Positions 1 to 8,406 of a stretch of DNA of 64,000 bases are shown here, one piece after another. Numbering within the stretch: the first letter of the stretch is position 1; each line of letters begins with the position of its first letter. The stretch is from Streptomyces sp. NBC_01306 (GTDB lineage: Bacteria > Actinomycetota > Actinomycetes > Streptomycetales > Streptomycetaceae), in assembly GCF_026340465.1 (NCBI RefSeq), contig NZ_JAPEPC010000001.1, positions 2,173,501 through 2,237,500 on the forward strand. Reading direction: 5' to 3'. The notes below the pieces were generated by a model. The model worked only from the letters and a program-made list of their open reading frames with translations, searched no databases and was not told the DNA's origin. The position numbers were made by a program, and so were the translations under genes.

Positions 1-680
1 GCCGTCAGGGTCTCGGCACGGCGCGAGTCGTCCCGCACGTTCCGCACGGTGTCCGGGCTGACCCCGGCCTCCCTCGCGATTTCGCGCAGCGAAGCGCCCT
101 GCCGGTCAGCGAGCAGGCTGCTCACCCTGGCCCGGGCAGCGGCACCGTTGACCGGCCGCAGTCTGCCGTCCCTGCCGCGGCGATGGGTGACCGGCTCGGA
201 GTCCTTGCTGAAACGCCGGCGGATCGACCCCACCGTCTTGTGCGAGAGCCCCACGACCGCGGCGACCGCACGGTCGGACCACTCCGGGTAGGCGCCGAGG
301 ATCCGCTCGGTGGCCGCCGTCCGTTCGGCCCGCGACAGCGGCAGCCCGTGCGTCGCGTTCTTCTCGACGGCGAGTACGAACGCCTCGTCGTTGTCGCATT
401 CGCAGAAGTCGACGTCGATGGACTCCTGGCCACGCAGTTTCGCCGCCAGGAGGCGATGGGCGCCGTCGACGACGCGCATCGTGCAGCGGTTGACGAGGAT
501 GGGCGGCAGCGCGGCATCGGAGTTCGCCAGCAGACGGGCATGCTCGTCGTTGAGTCCGGACAGGCGAGGGGAATCAGGCTGCAAGATGTCGGTGAGCGGC
601 AGCCGGGTCAGGGCCGCCGAGGGCACGGACTCTCCACCATCACTCTTCTCGACCGCGCCGACAACGGGCTGAGCGTTCAC
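1..680 (-). CDS. ParB/StrR-type pathway-specific transcriptional regulator (C-terminus cut by window edge)
   Basis: About 226 residues are visible. The N-terminal third resembles a ParB-like nuclease-fold domain: it reads LPLTDILQPDSPRLSG, then a PPILV strand, then VVDGAHRLLAAKLRG, where the DGAHR box is the family signature. Helix-turn-helix regions follow (LSHKTVGSIRRRFS near residue 150 and ASLREIAREAGVSPDTVRN near 205). This layout matches the StrR/NovG/KasT group of activators found in antibiotic clusters, which bind DNA upstream of biosynthetic genes. The GTG start at 680 has a GGAAGG ribosome site 7 nt upstream. The gene is divergent from the amidotransferase gene, so it is placed to control the shared 385-bp region. 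The C-terminus lies beyond the left edge. Confidence 0.85.
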   Translation of the reverse strand, partial: MNAQPVVGAVEKSDGGESVPSAALTRLPLTDILQPDSPRLSGLNDEHARLLANSDAALPPILVNRCTMRVVDGAHRLLAAKLRGQESIDVDFCECDNDEAFVLAVEKNATHGLPLSRAERTAATERILGAYPEWSDRAVAAVVGLSHKTVGSIRRRFSKDSEPVTHRRGRDGRLRPVNGAAARARVSSLLADRQGASLREIAREAGVSPDTVRNVRDDSRRAETLT

Positions 681-1065
681 ATTGAGGCCTTCCTGCTCGA
701 AGCGACCGGCGCTGCTGATGCAGCTGGTCCTGCGGACTTCCTGACTCGGTGAGCGGTGCTGCGCCTGCTGAATCTCCTTACCTCCGCTGTCGGTTCGCCC
801 GGTGCGCTCCCTCCGCGGGAGCCGGATGCGCCGGCGCACGCCGGTGCCAGTGGGCGACGAGCGGCCTGATCGTCACCGACCTTCCCAGCACGCTGCCAGG
901 TGAGTTGTCCTATCGCCATGAGTCAGATATCCCGACCCCTCCCGGGTCCTATGGGATTCATGGCGGGCCCGGAGTTCCCACGCCGCCCGGGCCAGATGAC
1001 TCACGACACCGCGGCGCCACGCCCGGTTCGATGGCCACCGTGCCTACCGGACAGGAGGTAGCGGA
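681..1065. promoter_or_regulatory. Divergent intergenic region of the biosynthetic cluster, with paired TGASTCA sites
   Basis: These 385 bp separate the ParB/StrR-type regulator from the amidotransferase gene and must hold both promoters. TGAGTCA at 919-925 and TGACTCA at 997-1003 are two copies of one 7-bp near-palindrome, 71 bp apart and each next to an AGAT or CAGAT. I found no classical StrR box (GTTCRACTG-N11-CRGTYGAAC). A strong AGGAGGT site lies 6 nt before the amidotransferase start. Regulator binding is inference. Confidence 0.4.
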
Positions 1066-2874
1066 ATGTGCCGTATCTACGGCTCTTTCAACTCAGTTGT
1101 GCCGTCGGACGACCTGGCCCGAGTCAGCGAGCTGCAACGTCACGGCGGCCCCGACTCGCAGGGCTGCTCGACCGGCCCCACCTGGGCGCTGGGCAGCAAC
1201 CGGCTCGCCGTCATGGATCCCGCCGGCGGACGCCAGCCCTACCGCTCCGCGTCCGGGGCCGTCCACGTCGTCCTCAACGGCGAGATCTACAACCACGCCG
1301 AACTGCGCAGCCGGCTGGGCGCGTTCGGCCACCGGTTCACCGACCACTGCGACGGTTCGGTCCTTCCGGCGCTCTACGAGCGGTACGGGGACGCGTTCGT
1401 CGACCACATCGACGGCATGTACGCCATCGCCGTCCTGGACCTGCGCGCCGAACCGCGGCTGGTGCTGGCCACCGACCACCTGGGCATGAAGCCCCTCTTC
1501 TACCACTGGGACGAGCGCCGGAGCGCGCTGTACTTCTCGTCCGAGATCCCGGCACTCCTCGCGTTCCCGCACGTGTCCACCAGCATCTGGACGCCGGGCC
1601 TCGATTCCTACCTCGCGACCAGGACGCCGTTCGGCGAACAGACGATGTTCCGGGATGTCGCGGTGCTGCCGCCTGCCGTCACGGCGGTCTTCGACCGCGC
1701 GGGAGGGCTGCGCGTCCACCGCCGCCCGTCGCCCGGTCCTGTGGCAGGCCACCGGCCCGGCGACCTGCGCGCGCTCCTGCACCGGGAGGTCGACGGGCTG
1801 CTGGAGGCGGACGTGCCGGTCGCGTCGATCACCTCCGGGGGCCTGGACTCCAGCCTGGTGACCACCCTCGCCACCGGCAAGGCGCCGGGGCTGCACACGT
1901 TCAACATGGCCTACACCGGCTCATGGCCCGACGACGAGCGGCACTTCGCGCGCCAGGTCTCCGACCACGCAGGGACCCGGTACCACCAGGTCGAGCTGGA
2001 TCCCGATGAGTTGCCCGAGCTGCTGCCGCGCGTCGTGTGGCACCTGGGCCAGCCCAACGCCGATCCGATCACGGTGAGCAGCTACGCCCTGTTCGCCGCG
2101 GTGCGGGAGGCCGGTTTCACCGTGGCGCTGACCGGAGACGGCGCGGACGAGGTGTTCGGCGGGTACCGGCGTATGCGGGCTGCGGCGGAAGCCGCCGAGA
2201 TGGGCAAGGACTGGTACGAGGCGTATCTCGACGAGTTGGCCGTCCTGCCCGCCGCGCAGCGCAAGCGGCTCTACACCGCGGACTACGCCGCCGCTGTCGG
2301 CTCCGCGCCCCCGCTGCCCGAGCCGGCGACCGACGCGCTGCGGTCCGGGCCCGGCACCGTACTCGACCGGATCACCGCGTTCGAGATCGGCTACCGGCTC
2401 CCTGCGTACCACCTCCGGCGGGTCGACCACCTCAGCATGGCCAGCGCCGTCGAGGTCCGGCTGCCGTTCTGCCAGCAGAACGTCGTCCGGCACGCGGTGC
2501 GGCTGCCCGACCGGGACCGTATCCACGGCGGGGCGGTCAAGCGCGCCCTGTACGCCGCCGCGCGCGGCCTCCTCCCCGATGCCGTAATGGCCCGCGAGAA
2601 GCAGCCGTTCACCCTGCCGATCGCGGCCATGCTGACGCCCGGCCTGCGGCTCTGGGACTACGCCAGGGATCTGCTGGCCACCGACCGGTTACGGCAGGCC
2701 GGCCAACTCGACCCCCGCGCGGTGGACCGGCTCTTCGCGGACCAGGCCGCCCGACCGGGCAACACCACCGCCGTCGCCCTGTGGGCCCTGCTGGTCCACG
2801 AGATCTGGCGCGAGCAGTTCAACGTCGCGCCGCCCGTCTCACCGCCCCGGGAACCCAAGGTCGTGGCGTCATGA
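1066..2874 (+). CDS. Asparagine synthase-type glutamine-dependent amidotransferase (OxyD/PieD-like)
   Basis: This 602-residue protein has both domains of glutamine-hydrolysing asparagine synthetases. The N-terminal class II glutaminase domain has nucleophile Cys2 in MCRIYG, followed by RHGGPDSQG and VLNGEIYNH. The C-terminal ATP-pyrophosphatase domain carries SGGLDSS near residue 257 and GDGADEVFGGYRR near 357. The MCRIYG opening, rather than MCG, is what I recall from cluster enzymes that amidate a non-aspartate carboxylate, such as OxyD (tetracyclines) and PieD (piericidins). It therefore probably makes a primary amide on a pathway acid. Codon 542 (2689-2691) is TTA, suggesting bldA dependence. 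It starts a tight operon: its stop overlaps the next start (ATGA). Confidence 0.9.
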   Translation: MCRIYGSFNSVVPSDDLARVSELQRHGGPDSQGCSTGPTWALGSNRLAVMDPAGGRQPYRSASGAVHVVLNGEIYNHAELRSRLGAFGHRFTDHCDGSVLPALYERYGDAFVDHIDGMYAIAVLDLRAEPRLVLATDHLGMKPLFYHWDERRSALYFSSEIPALLAFPHVSTSIWTPGLDSYLATRTPFGEQTMFRDVAVLPPAVTAVFDRAGGLRVHRRPSPGPVAGHRPGDLRALLHREVDGLLEADVPVASITSGGLDSSLVTTLATGKAPGLHTFNMAYTGSWPDDERHFARQVSDHAGTRYHQVELDPDELPELLPRVVWHLGQPNADPITVSSYALFAAVREAGFTVALTGDGADEVFGGYRRMRAAAEAAEMGKDWYEAYLDELAVLPAAQRKRLYTADYAAAVGSAPPLPEPATDALRSGPGTVLDRITAFEIGYRLPAYHLRRVDHLSMASAVEVRLPFCQQNVVRHAVRLPDRDRIHGGAVKRALYAAARGLLPDAVMAREKQPFTLPIAAMLTPGLRLWDYARDLLATDRLRQAGQLDPRAVDRLFADQAARPGNTTAVALWALLVHEIWREQFNVAPPVSPPREPKVVAS

Positions 2875-3917
2875 TCGGGCACGTCGTCTACGCGCACGGG
2901 AGCCCGTGCCCCACCCTCGTCCTCGACGCGCGCCGTCTGCCGCGCACCGACGACGCGCTGCTCGACCGACTCGCCGTGGCCCGGAAGTGGCTCGACGACA
3001 TCGGCGCCGGGCACATCCTGAAGTTCGCGCTGGTCGAGCCCGCCGAGCACCCGCTGTTCGACCTGGACTACCGGTTCGTACAGGCGCTGCCGGCCGGGCC
3101 GGGCGCGTTCGACCTGCGCGGCTCGTGCGGGCACTCCATCCTCGCGTCCATCGTCGCCGGTGCCGAGTCGGGGTCGCTGCCCCGGCTGAGCCCGGGTCTG
3201 CGGGTGCGCGTCATGGTCCGCAACAACGGCGACCACATCGTGTGCGAGATCACCGAGGCCGGCCGGGATTCGGCGCTGTTCGACATCCACTTCGTCCAGC
3301 CGGCGCCGAAACCGCTCAGCGAACTGCTGCTGGCCGGCGCGGCCACCACGACGGTCGAGGTGGACGGCAGGCCGATACCGGTCTCGCTGGTGTCCATGGG
3401 CAATCCGTACGCCTTCGTGGCGGCCTCCACCCTGGGGCTGTCCCGCACGGAGGACCTGTTCGCCGATGACCAGGGGATGTTCGACCGGCTGGTGCGGATC
3501 AGGCGGGCGACCGCCGCCCTGCTCGGCTGGCCCGCCGACGGCGCCTTCCCCAAGGTGGCCGTGGTCATGGCCGCGGAGAGCGGCCGGCTCGCCGTCCGCG
3601 CGATCTCGGTGCCCACCTGGCACCCGACCATCGCGCTGACCGGGGCCGCCTGCCTCGCCGCGGCCGTCCGGATCGAGGGCACCGTGCCCTGGGTCGCCGC
3701 GCAGCAGGCAGGCGTGCCCGACGGCGCGGTCGACATCGTCACCTCCGGTGGAAGCTCGCGCGTCACCTCCACGGTGCGCGACGGCGCCGACGAGCCGGAA
3801 CTCACCTGGATCACGGTCCGCGGCAAGCGCACCACCACTCTCGGTTCGTTTCCGATCGAGCCCCTCGCCGGCCTCCAGTCGAAGGAGATCACCGCATGTC
3901 TGTCGCTCTACAGGTGA
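2871..3917 (+). CDS. PrpF-family isomerase (methylaconitate/aconitate isomerase-like)
   Basis: This 348-residue protein belongs to the PrpF (DUF453) branch of the DAP-epimerase/PhzF fold, whose members shift double bonds or cis/trans geometry in aconitate-like acids. The two half-domains are visible. The first has DLRGSCGHSIL around residue 85, which would carry a catalytic Cys, and the second has TGAACLAAAVRIEGT around residue 260. The ATG start forms an ATGA overlap with the preceding stop, showing translational coupling. The 3' end overlaps the next gene by 22 bp. In this operon it may isomerise an unsaturated di- or tricarboxylate before ring closure. That role is inferred from neighbours, and PhzF-like chemistry is also possible. 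Confidence 0.8.
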   Translation: MIGHVVYAHGSPCPTLVLDARRLPRTDDALLDRLAVARKWLDDIGAGHILKFALVEPAEHPLFDLDYRFVQALPAGPGAFDLRGSCGHSILASIVAGAESGSLPRLSPGLRVRVMVRNNGDHIVCEITEAGRDSALFDIHFVQPAPKPLSELLLAGAATTTVEVDGRPIPVSLVSMGNPYAFVAASTLGLSRTEDLFADDQGMFDRLVRIRRATAALLGWPADGAFPKVAVVMAAESGRLAVRAISVPTWHPTIALTGAACLAAAVRIEGTVPWVAAQQAGVPDGAVDIVTSGGSSRVTSTVRDGADEPELTWITVRGKRTTTLGSFPIEPLAGLQSKEITACLSLYR

Positions 3918-5026
3918 TCGACCCCGAAGGCGCGCTGCCGGCCGCTCTCGTCGAGCGCCTCGACGCATCGGCGGCACGCAGCGCGTGCAACGGCAGGCCC
4001 GACGAGACGCTCCTGGCCGAGCTGGACCAGACCGGCCTGCTCGGCATCGCCGTCCCCTCCGCGTACGGCGGGGCCGGCGGGGACGCCACGCTGACCAATC
4101 ACGTCGTCGCCCAGGTGGCCCGGGTCAACCCGTCCGCCGCGATCATGCTGTTCCAGCACTACGCCGTCAGCGCGCGCATCGCCGAATGGGGCGACGCGGC
4201 ACAGCAGGCCCGGTTGCTGCCCGCACTGGCCAAAGGCGATCTGCTCGCCGCGTCCGGGTGGAGCGAACCCGGCGCGGGCGCGGCCAAGAAGCGCCTGAAC
4301 ACCACCGCGGTCCGGCTGCCGGACGGCCGCTGGCGGCTCAACGGCGCCAAGTCCTTCACCACCAGCGCCGGCGTGGCGGGGCTCTACCTCATCCTCGCGC
4401 GGACCTCCGACAGCGTGGCCGAGCCGAGCGGCGGCTACGGCTCGGCCGGCCAGACGTTCTTCCTCGTACCGGCCGGCATCGAAGGGGTACGCCCCGACCA
4501 GAGCCTCGACCTGATCGGTATGCGCGGCTCGGCGACCGGGTTTGTGTCACTGCACGACTGCGTCGTCGGCGACGAGGACCGGCTCGGCCCGGTCGGTGAG
4601 GCCACCCGCCTCATCGCCGGGGTCCGCCGGACCGGGGCGACGCTGGGCGCGGTCTCCCTCGGCATCGCGTCGGCGCTGCTGGACCTCGCGGTCGAACAGA
4701 TACACCGCCGTTCGCAACCACCCGACGCGGTCACCCGCTTCCGGCTCGTCGACCTGGCCACCCGGATCGAGGCGACGCGCGCCGTCATCGACCGGTCCGG
4801 ACGGCGGGACGCGGCCGATCCGGGCCTGGCCACCCTCCACAGCAAGCTGTTCGCCTCGGAGACGGCCGAGCAGGTGGGCGTCGAGGTGGCGCGCCTGCTG
4901 GGTTCCGCGGGGTACGTGGTCACCAACGGCATCAACCGGCTGATGGCCGATGCCCGCGCGGTCGCCCACATGGGCCCCACCAACGACCTGTGCCGGGAGC
5001 TGGTGAGCGCCACATGGCTCGGGTGA
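3896..5026 (+). CDS. Acyl-CoA dehydrogenase-family flavoprotein
   Basis: This 376-residue protein has the three-domain acyl-CoA dehydrogenase fold. The N-terminal helical part reads AVPSAYGGAGGDA, the middle beta domain contains ASGWSEPGAGA and NGAKSFTTSAG, and the C-terminal helical bundle follows. Family members remove alpha-beta hydrogens from acyl thioesters using FAD. The C-terminal segment that usually reads YEGT, with the catalytic Glu of many members, is here HMGPTNDLCREL, so the base is different or lies elsewhere. The protein could be a desaturase acting on a CoA or carrier-bound acid, or an unusual oxidase. It overlaps the genes on both sides, so it belongs to the same operon. Confidence 0.85.
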   Translation: MSVALQVIDPEGALPAALVERLDASAARSACNGRPDETLLAELDQTGLLGIAVPSAYGGAGGDATLTNHVVAQVARVNPSAAIMLFQHYAVSARIAEWGDAAQQARLLPALAKGDLLAASGWSEPGAGAAKKRLNTTAVRLPDGRWRLNGAKSFTTSAGVAGLYLILARTSDSVAEPSGGYGSAGQTFFLVPAGIEGVRPDQSLDLIGMRGSATGFVSLHDCVVGDEDRLGPVGEATRLIAGVRRTGATLGAVSLGIASALLDLAVEQIHRRSQPPDAVTRFRLVDLATRIEATRAVIDRSGRRDAADPGLATLHSKLFASETAEQVGVEVARLLGSAGYVVTNGINRLMADARAVAHMGPTNDLCRELVSATWLG

Positions 5027-6405
5027 ACGTGCAGCTCGCGGTGGTCAACGGGCGTCTGGTGACCCCGTCCGGCGTTCGCCCGGGCGTGGTGCTCGTCGCG
5101 GACGGACGGATCCTCCGGATCGCCGACTCCGCGCCCGACCACGTCCCCGTCCTGGACGCGGCGGGCCGGTATGTGCTCCCCGGGCTGATCGACTCGCACG
5201 TCCACTTCCGCACCCCCGGTCTGGAGCACAAGGAGGACTGGGAACACGGCAGCCGCGCCGCGGTCGCCGGTGGCGTGACCACCGTCATGGATATGCCGAA
5301 CACGGTGCCCCCGGCCCTCCGTCCGGACGCGGTGGTCGCCAAGGCACAGCAGATCGCCGGCCGTTCACTGGTCGACTTCGCCTTCCACATCGGCGCGGAC
5401 CCGCTGCACCCGGAGGTCCTGGCCGGCCTCGATCCGGCGATCGCCCGCAGCGCCAAGGTGTTCATGGCCGGGCACCACACCGCGCCCACGGTCTTCAGCG
5501 ATCCCGCTGCCCTCGACACGGTGTTCGCCACCGCGGCCGCCTCCGGTGTGCGGCTCGTCCTGCACGCGGAGGACCAGCGGCTGCACGACCTGCTGGATGC
5601 CTGGCGAGGCGGTCCCCCCAGCTCCTACCGGGATTACGAGCGGTGGCGGCCTCGCAGCAGTCCCATCTCGGCGGTCGTCCGGGTGCTGGAACTGGTCCGG
5701 CGCCACGGCACCATGGCGCACATCCTGCATCTGTCGAGCGCGGAGGAAGCCGACCTGGTAGCGGCGGCCGCCGCCGACGGACTCCCGGTCACCTTCGAAC
5801 TCACCGCCCACCACCTCTCGTTCACCGACGCCGACACGGTGCGGGGCGGCGCGCGGACCCGGCTGGCCCCGGCGATCCGCGGTCCGCACGACCAGGACCG
5901 GCTGTGGGCGGCCCTGCGGGCGGGAGAAGTGGCCACGCTGGGCAGCGACCACGCGCCGCACACCAAGGCCGAGAAGGAGCTCCCGGTCGCCGACGCGCCG
6001 CCGGGGCTGCCCGGTGTGCAGGAGCTGGCGACCGCGGTGTGGACCGGGATGCGGCGGCGCTGGCCCGACGAGGACCAGGACACCGCTGTCCGCCGGCTGG
6101 TGCGCCACCTGGGGGAAGTGCCCGCCGATCTGTTCGGGCTGACCGGCAAGGGACAGCTGGTCGCCGGGGCCGACGGCGACCTGGTGGTCTTCGACCCGGA
6201 CCGCCGCTGGATGCTGTCCGCGCCGGACATCGCATCCAAGTGCGGCTGGTCCGCCTACGAGGGCTGGACGTTCACCGGCCAGGTGCAGGTGACGGTCAAG
6301 TCCGGGCAGATCGTCTACGACCGGGAGCGGGACATGTTCGGTGCCCCGGTGGGGCGTTGGCTGTCGCCGCTCGACCGACAGAAGGGACGCACCGGCAATG
6401 GCTGA
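5014..6405 (+). CDS. Dihydroorotase-type cyclic amidohydrolase
   Basis: The protein has 463 residues of the amidohydrolase superfamily, dihydroorotase/hydantoinase/allantoinase branch. All zinc ligands seem present: HVHFR (His62, His64), a candidate carbamylated Lys in AKVFMAG near 148, HAED near 184, HILHLSS near 239 and GSDHAPH near 312. The FRTPG and MPNT motifs are those dihydroorotases use to hold the substrate carboxylate. Such enzymes open or close cyclic amides and imides reversibly. The ATG at 5014 was chosen because GGTGAG lies 6 nt upstream; GTG 4990 is in frame but has no better site. A housekeeping PyrC would sit with pyrimidine genes, so in this operon it probably closes or opens a pathway ring. 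Confidence 0.85.
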   Translation: MARVNVQLAVVNGRLVTPSGVRPGVVLVADGRILRIADSAPDHVPVLDAAGRYVLPGLIDSHVHFRTPGLEHKEDWEHGSRAAVAGGVTTVMDMPNTVPPALRPDAVVAKAQQIAGRSLVDFAFHIGADPLHPEVLAGLDPAIARSAKVFMAGHHTAPTVFSDPAALDTVFATAAASGVRLVLHAEDQRLHDLLDAWRGGPPSSYRDYERWRPRSSPISAVVRVLELVRRHGTMAHILHLSSAEEADLVAAAAADGLPVTFELTAHHLSFTDADTVRGGARTRLAPAIRGPHDQDRLWAALRAGEVATLGSDHAPHTKAEKELPVADAPPGLPGVQELATAVWTGMRRRWPDEDQDTAVRRLVRHLGEVPADLFGLTGKGQLVAGADGDLVVFDPDRRWMLSAPDIASKCGWSAYEGWTFTGQVQVTVKSGQIVYDRERDMFGAPVGRWLSPLDRQKGRTGNG

Positions 6406-7552
6406 ACAGTCCGTGGTCATCGCGGGCGGCGGTATCGGCGGCCTCGCCCTCGGTATCGCACTCCGCCGCGGGGGCATACCCGTGACGGTCATCGAACGGA
6501 CCGCGGCCCTGCGGGACGCGGGCGCGGGCCTCGTGCTGTACCCGAACGCGCTGCACGCACTGGCGGAGATCGACACCTCGCTCGCCTCGGCGGTGCGGGC
6601 CGCCGGGCACGTCCCGGAGGCGGACGAGGTCCGCCCGATCGTCAACACCCGCGGCGTGGTCGTCACCACCGACCGGGTGGGCGAACTGGCCCGGAAGTTC
6701 GGCGCGCCACAAGTATCGCTGCTGCGCACGGCGTTGCAGTCCCTGCTGCTGCGGTACGCCTGCGAAGCCGGAGTGCGGATGCGGCGCGGGACCAGCGTGA
6801 CCGGCTGCACCGACCTGGGTGACAGGGTCGAGGTCGGTCTGTCCGACGGGAACACGGCGACGGCGGCGGCCCTCATCGGCGCGGACGGGCTGCATTCCGT
6901 GGTGCGGCGGTACCTGCTCGGTGTGGAGCCTCCCCGCTACTGCGGATACACGACCCTGCGAGGCCGCTCCCCCGCACCGGCGTTGTTCCCGCACGGGTTC
7001 ATCGTGACCGCGGACGGCATCGGCGTCTTCGCCGCCCCGACCGGCTCCGGACGGCTGTACTGGACGGCGAAGGTGGCCGCACTGGCCGGCGTCTGGCCCG
7101 CCAAGTCCCCGGAGGAGGCATGGGCCGATCTTCTGACCCTGCTCAGCGGTTGGCACCCGGCGCTCGTGGACGTGGTGCGGTGCACCGATCCCGACGCGCC
7201 GGTCGTGGTCACCGACATCAACGACCGGGAACCCGTCGCCGACTGGAGCCGGGGCCGGGTCAGCCTCCTCGGCGACGCCGCGCACCCGATGTCACCGGGT
7301 GCCGGGCAGGGGGCGGGCATGGCGCTGGAGGACGCGGCCGTACTGGGCGGACTGCTGTCCCGCACCGCGAACATCCCTGATGCCCTGAGGAGTTACGTCA
7401 GACACCGGGCGCCGCGGACCGCCGTCGTCGTCAACCAGTCACGCCACCGCGATCACGTCGTACGCGACGAGCGGGGCGAGTTCAGCACGCATGACACAGA
7501 ACTGACCGATCTGTTCGGCTGGCGCGCGGATTTCGGCCAAGCCACTGAGTGA
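6398..7552 (+). CDS. FAD-dependent aromatic monooxygenase (salicylate hydroxylase/UbiH type)
   Basis: This 384-residue class A flavoprotein monooxygenase shows the three diagnostic motifs: GGGIGG at residues 9-14 for the FAD dinucleotide, IGADGLHS near 160, and LGDAAHPMSPGAGQG near 290 for FAD ribityl binding. Such enzymes use NAD(P)H and oxygen to hydroxylate electron-rich rings. The ATG start overlaps the preceding stop by 8 bp and has GAAGGGA upstream. Together with the second monooxygenase at 11494 it gives the cluster two ring-hydroxylation steps. The substrate cannot be read from sequence. Confidence 0.88.
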   Translation: MAEQSVVIAGGGIGGLALGIALRRGGIPVTVIERTAALRDAGAGLVLYPNALHALAEIDTSLASAVRAAGHVPEADEVRPIVNTRGVVVTTDRVGELARKFGAPQVSLLRTALQSLLLRYACEAGVRMRRGTSVTGCTDLGDRVEVGLSDGNTATAAALIGADGLHSVVRRYLLGVEPPRYCGYTTLRGRSPAPALFPHGFIVTADGIGVFAAPTGSGRLYWTAKVAALAGVWPAKSPEEAWADLLTLLSGWHPALVDVVRCTDPDAPVVVTDINDREPVADWSRGRVSLLGDAAHPMSPGAGQGAGMALEDAAVLGGLLSRTANIPDALRSYVRHRAPRTAVVVNQSRHRDHVVRDERGEFSTHDTELTDLFGWRADFGQATE

Positions 7553-7611
7553 CGCAGCGACCGCACCGGACCGGCACGGACACGTACCGGACGAATGAAG
7601 GGTGGACCGTT

Positions 7612-8346
7612 ATGGCATCGGACACGACTCACTGGAACAACGTCAAGATCGACTACGACAAGGTACTCAGCACCGACGCGTCCAATGTGGCCTTGCTGTC
7701 CGCGGCCGTGGACCAACTGCCGTCGGACACCGCCGACATCCTGGACATCGGCTCGGGCACCGGGCGGCTCACCTCGCTGTGCCGCACAGCGCTGCCCAAG
7801 GCCAGGATCGTCGGGGTCGACCCCGCCCCGGCCATGGTCGAGGAGGCGGTGGCCAAGTTCGCCGCCGACCCGCTGGCCTCCTTCCAGGACGGAGTGGCCG
7901 AGGACCTGTCGGCCTTCCCCGACGAGAGCTTCGATGTGGCCATCAGCAGCTTCGCGCTGCACCACCTCGAACTCGACACCTACCCGAAGGCCGCGGCGGA
8001 GCTGCTGCGCGTGCTGCGCCCGGGGGGCGTGTTCATCAACGCCGACCAGTTCTGCCGGGTGATGGGGCCGGCCGGCAGCAAACCGCGGGCCACCGACGTC
8101 CTGGAGCTGCTGACCGACAAGGCCAAGTACTACATGCGGGAGGCGAGCTTCGAACGCATGCTGCTCCAGCTCGATCTGCTGCCCCGGTTCCTGCGGGAGG
8201 ACGGGGAAATCCTCACCACACCGGAGTTCTGGCGCGACTGTCTCCTCGACGCGGGCTTCGACCGGGCCGAGATCGTCGCGACCGAACCCGAGGAGCTGTA
8301 CAACCGGGTGATCGTGGCGCGGAAGGCACCCCGCGCGGATTCCTGA
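7612..8346 (+). CDS. Class I SAM-dependent methyltransferase
   Basis: This 244-residue protein contains the Rossmann-type methyltransferase core: ILDIGSGTGRLT (motif I), VGVDPAPAMV (motif II), FDVAISSFALHHL and LLRVLRPGG (motif III). These are typical of small-molecule or ubiquinone/menaquinone-type methyltransferases. ATG 7612 was chosen because GAAGGG lies 9 nt upstream. A GTG at 7549 overlapping the previous stop would add 21 residues that look non-conserved. It is the last gene of the first operon, followed at once by a hairpin terminator. It could O-, N- or C-methylate the product. Confidence 0.85.
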   Translation: MASDTTHWNNVKIDYDKVLSTDASNVALLSAAVDQLPSDTADILDIGSGTGRLTSLCRTALPKARIVGVDPAPAMVEEAVAKFAADPLASFQDGVAEDLSAFPDESFDVAISSFALHHLELDTYPKAAAELLRVLRPGGVFINADQFCRVMGPAGSKPRATDVLELLTDKAKYYMREASFERMLLQLDLLPRFLREDGEILTTPEFWRDCLLDAGFDRAEIVATEPEELYNRVIVARKAPRADS

Positions 8347-8358
8347 CGGGCCGGCCGC

Positions 8359-8391
8359 GGTGGTGGGTGTCACCGGTGGACCCCCACCACC
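8359..8391. terminator. Hairpin terminator between convergent methyltransferase and LuxR genes
   Basis: GGTGGTGGG at 8359-8367 pairs with CCCACCACC at 8383-8391 around a 15-nt loop. It lies between two converging genes and could end both transcripts. There is no U-run, as usual in this GC range. Confidence 0.6.
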
Positions 8392-8406
8392 ACGTCGCCG
8401 TCCGGT

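Noticed and set aside
681..1065. Classical StrR/NovG binding site
   Set aside because: No GTTCRACTG-N11-CRGTYGAAC match is present; only the TGASTCA pair was recorded.
2037..2870. A long N-terminal extension of the PrpF-like frame inside the amidotransferase gene
   Set aside because: The extension is Arg/Pro-rich shadow sequence. The ATG at 2871 forms a normal ATGA overlap and gives the family's usual length.
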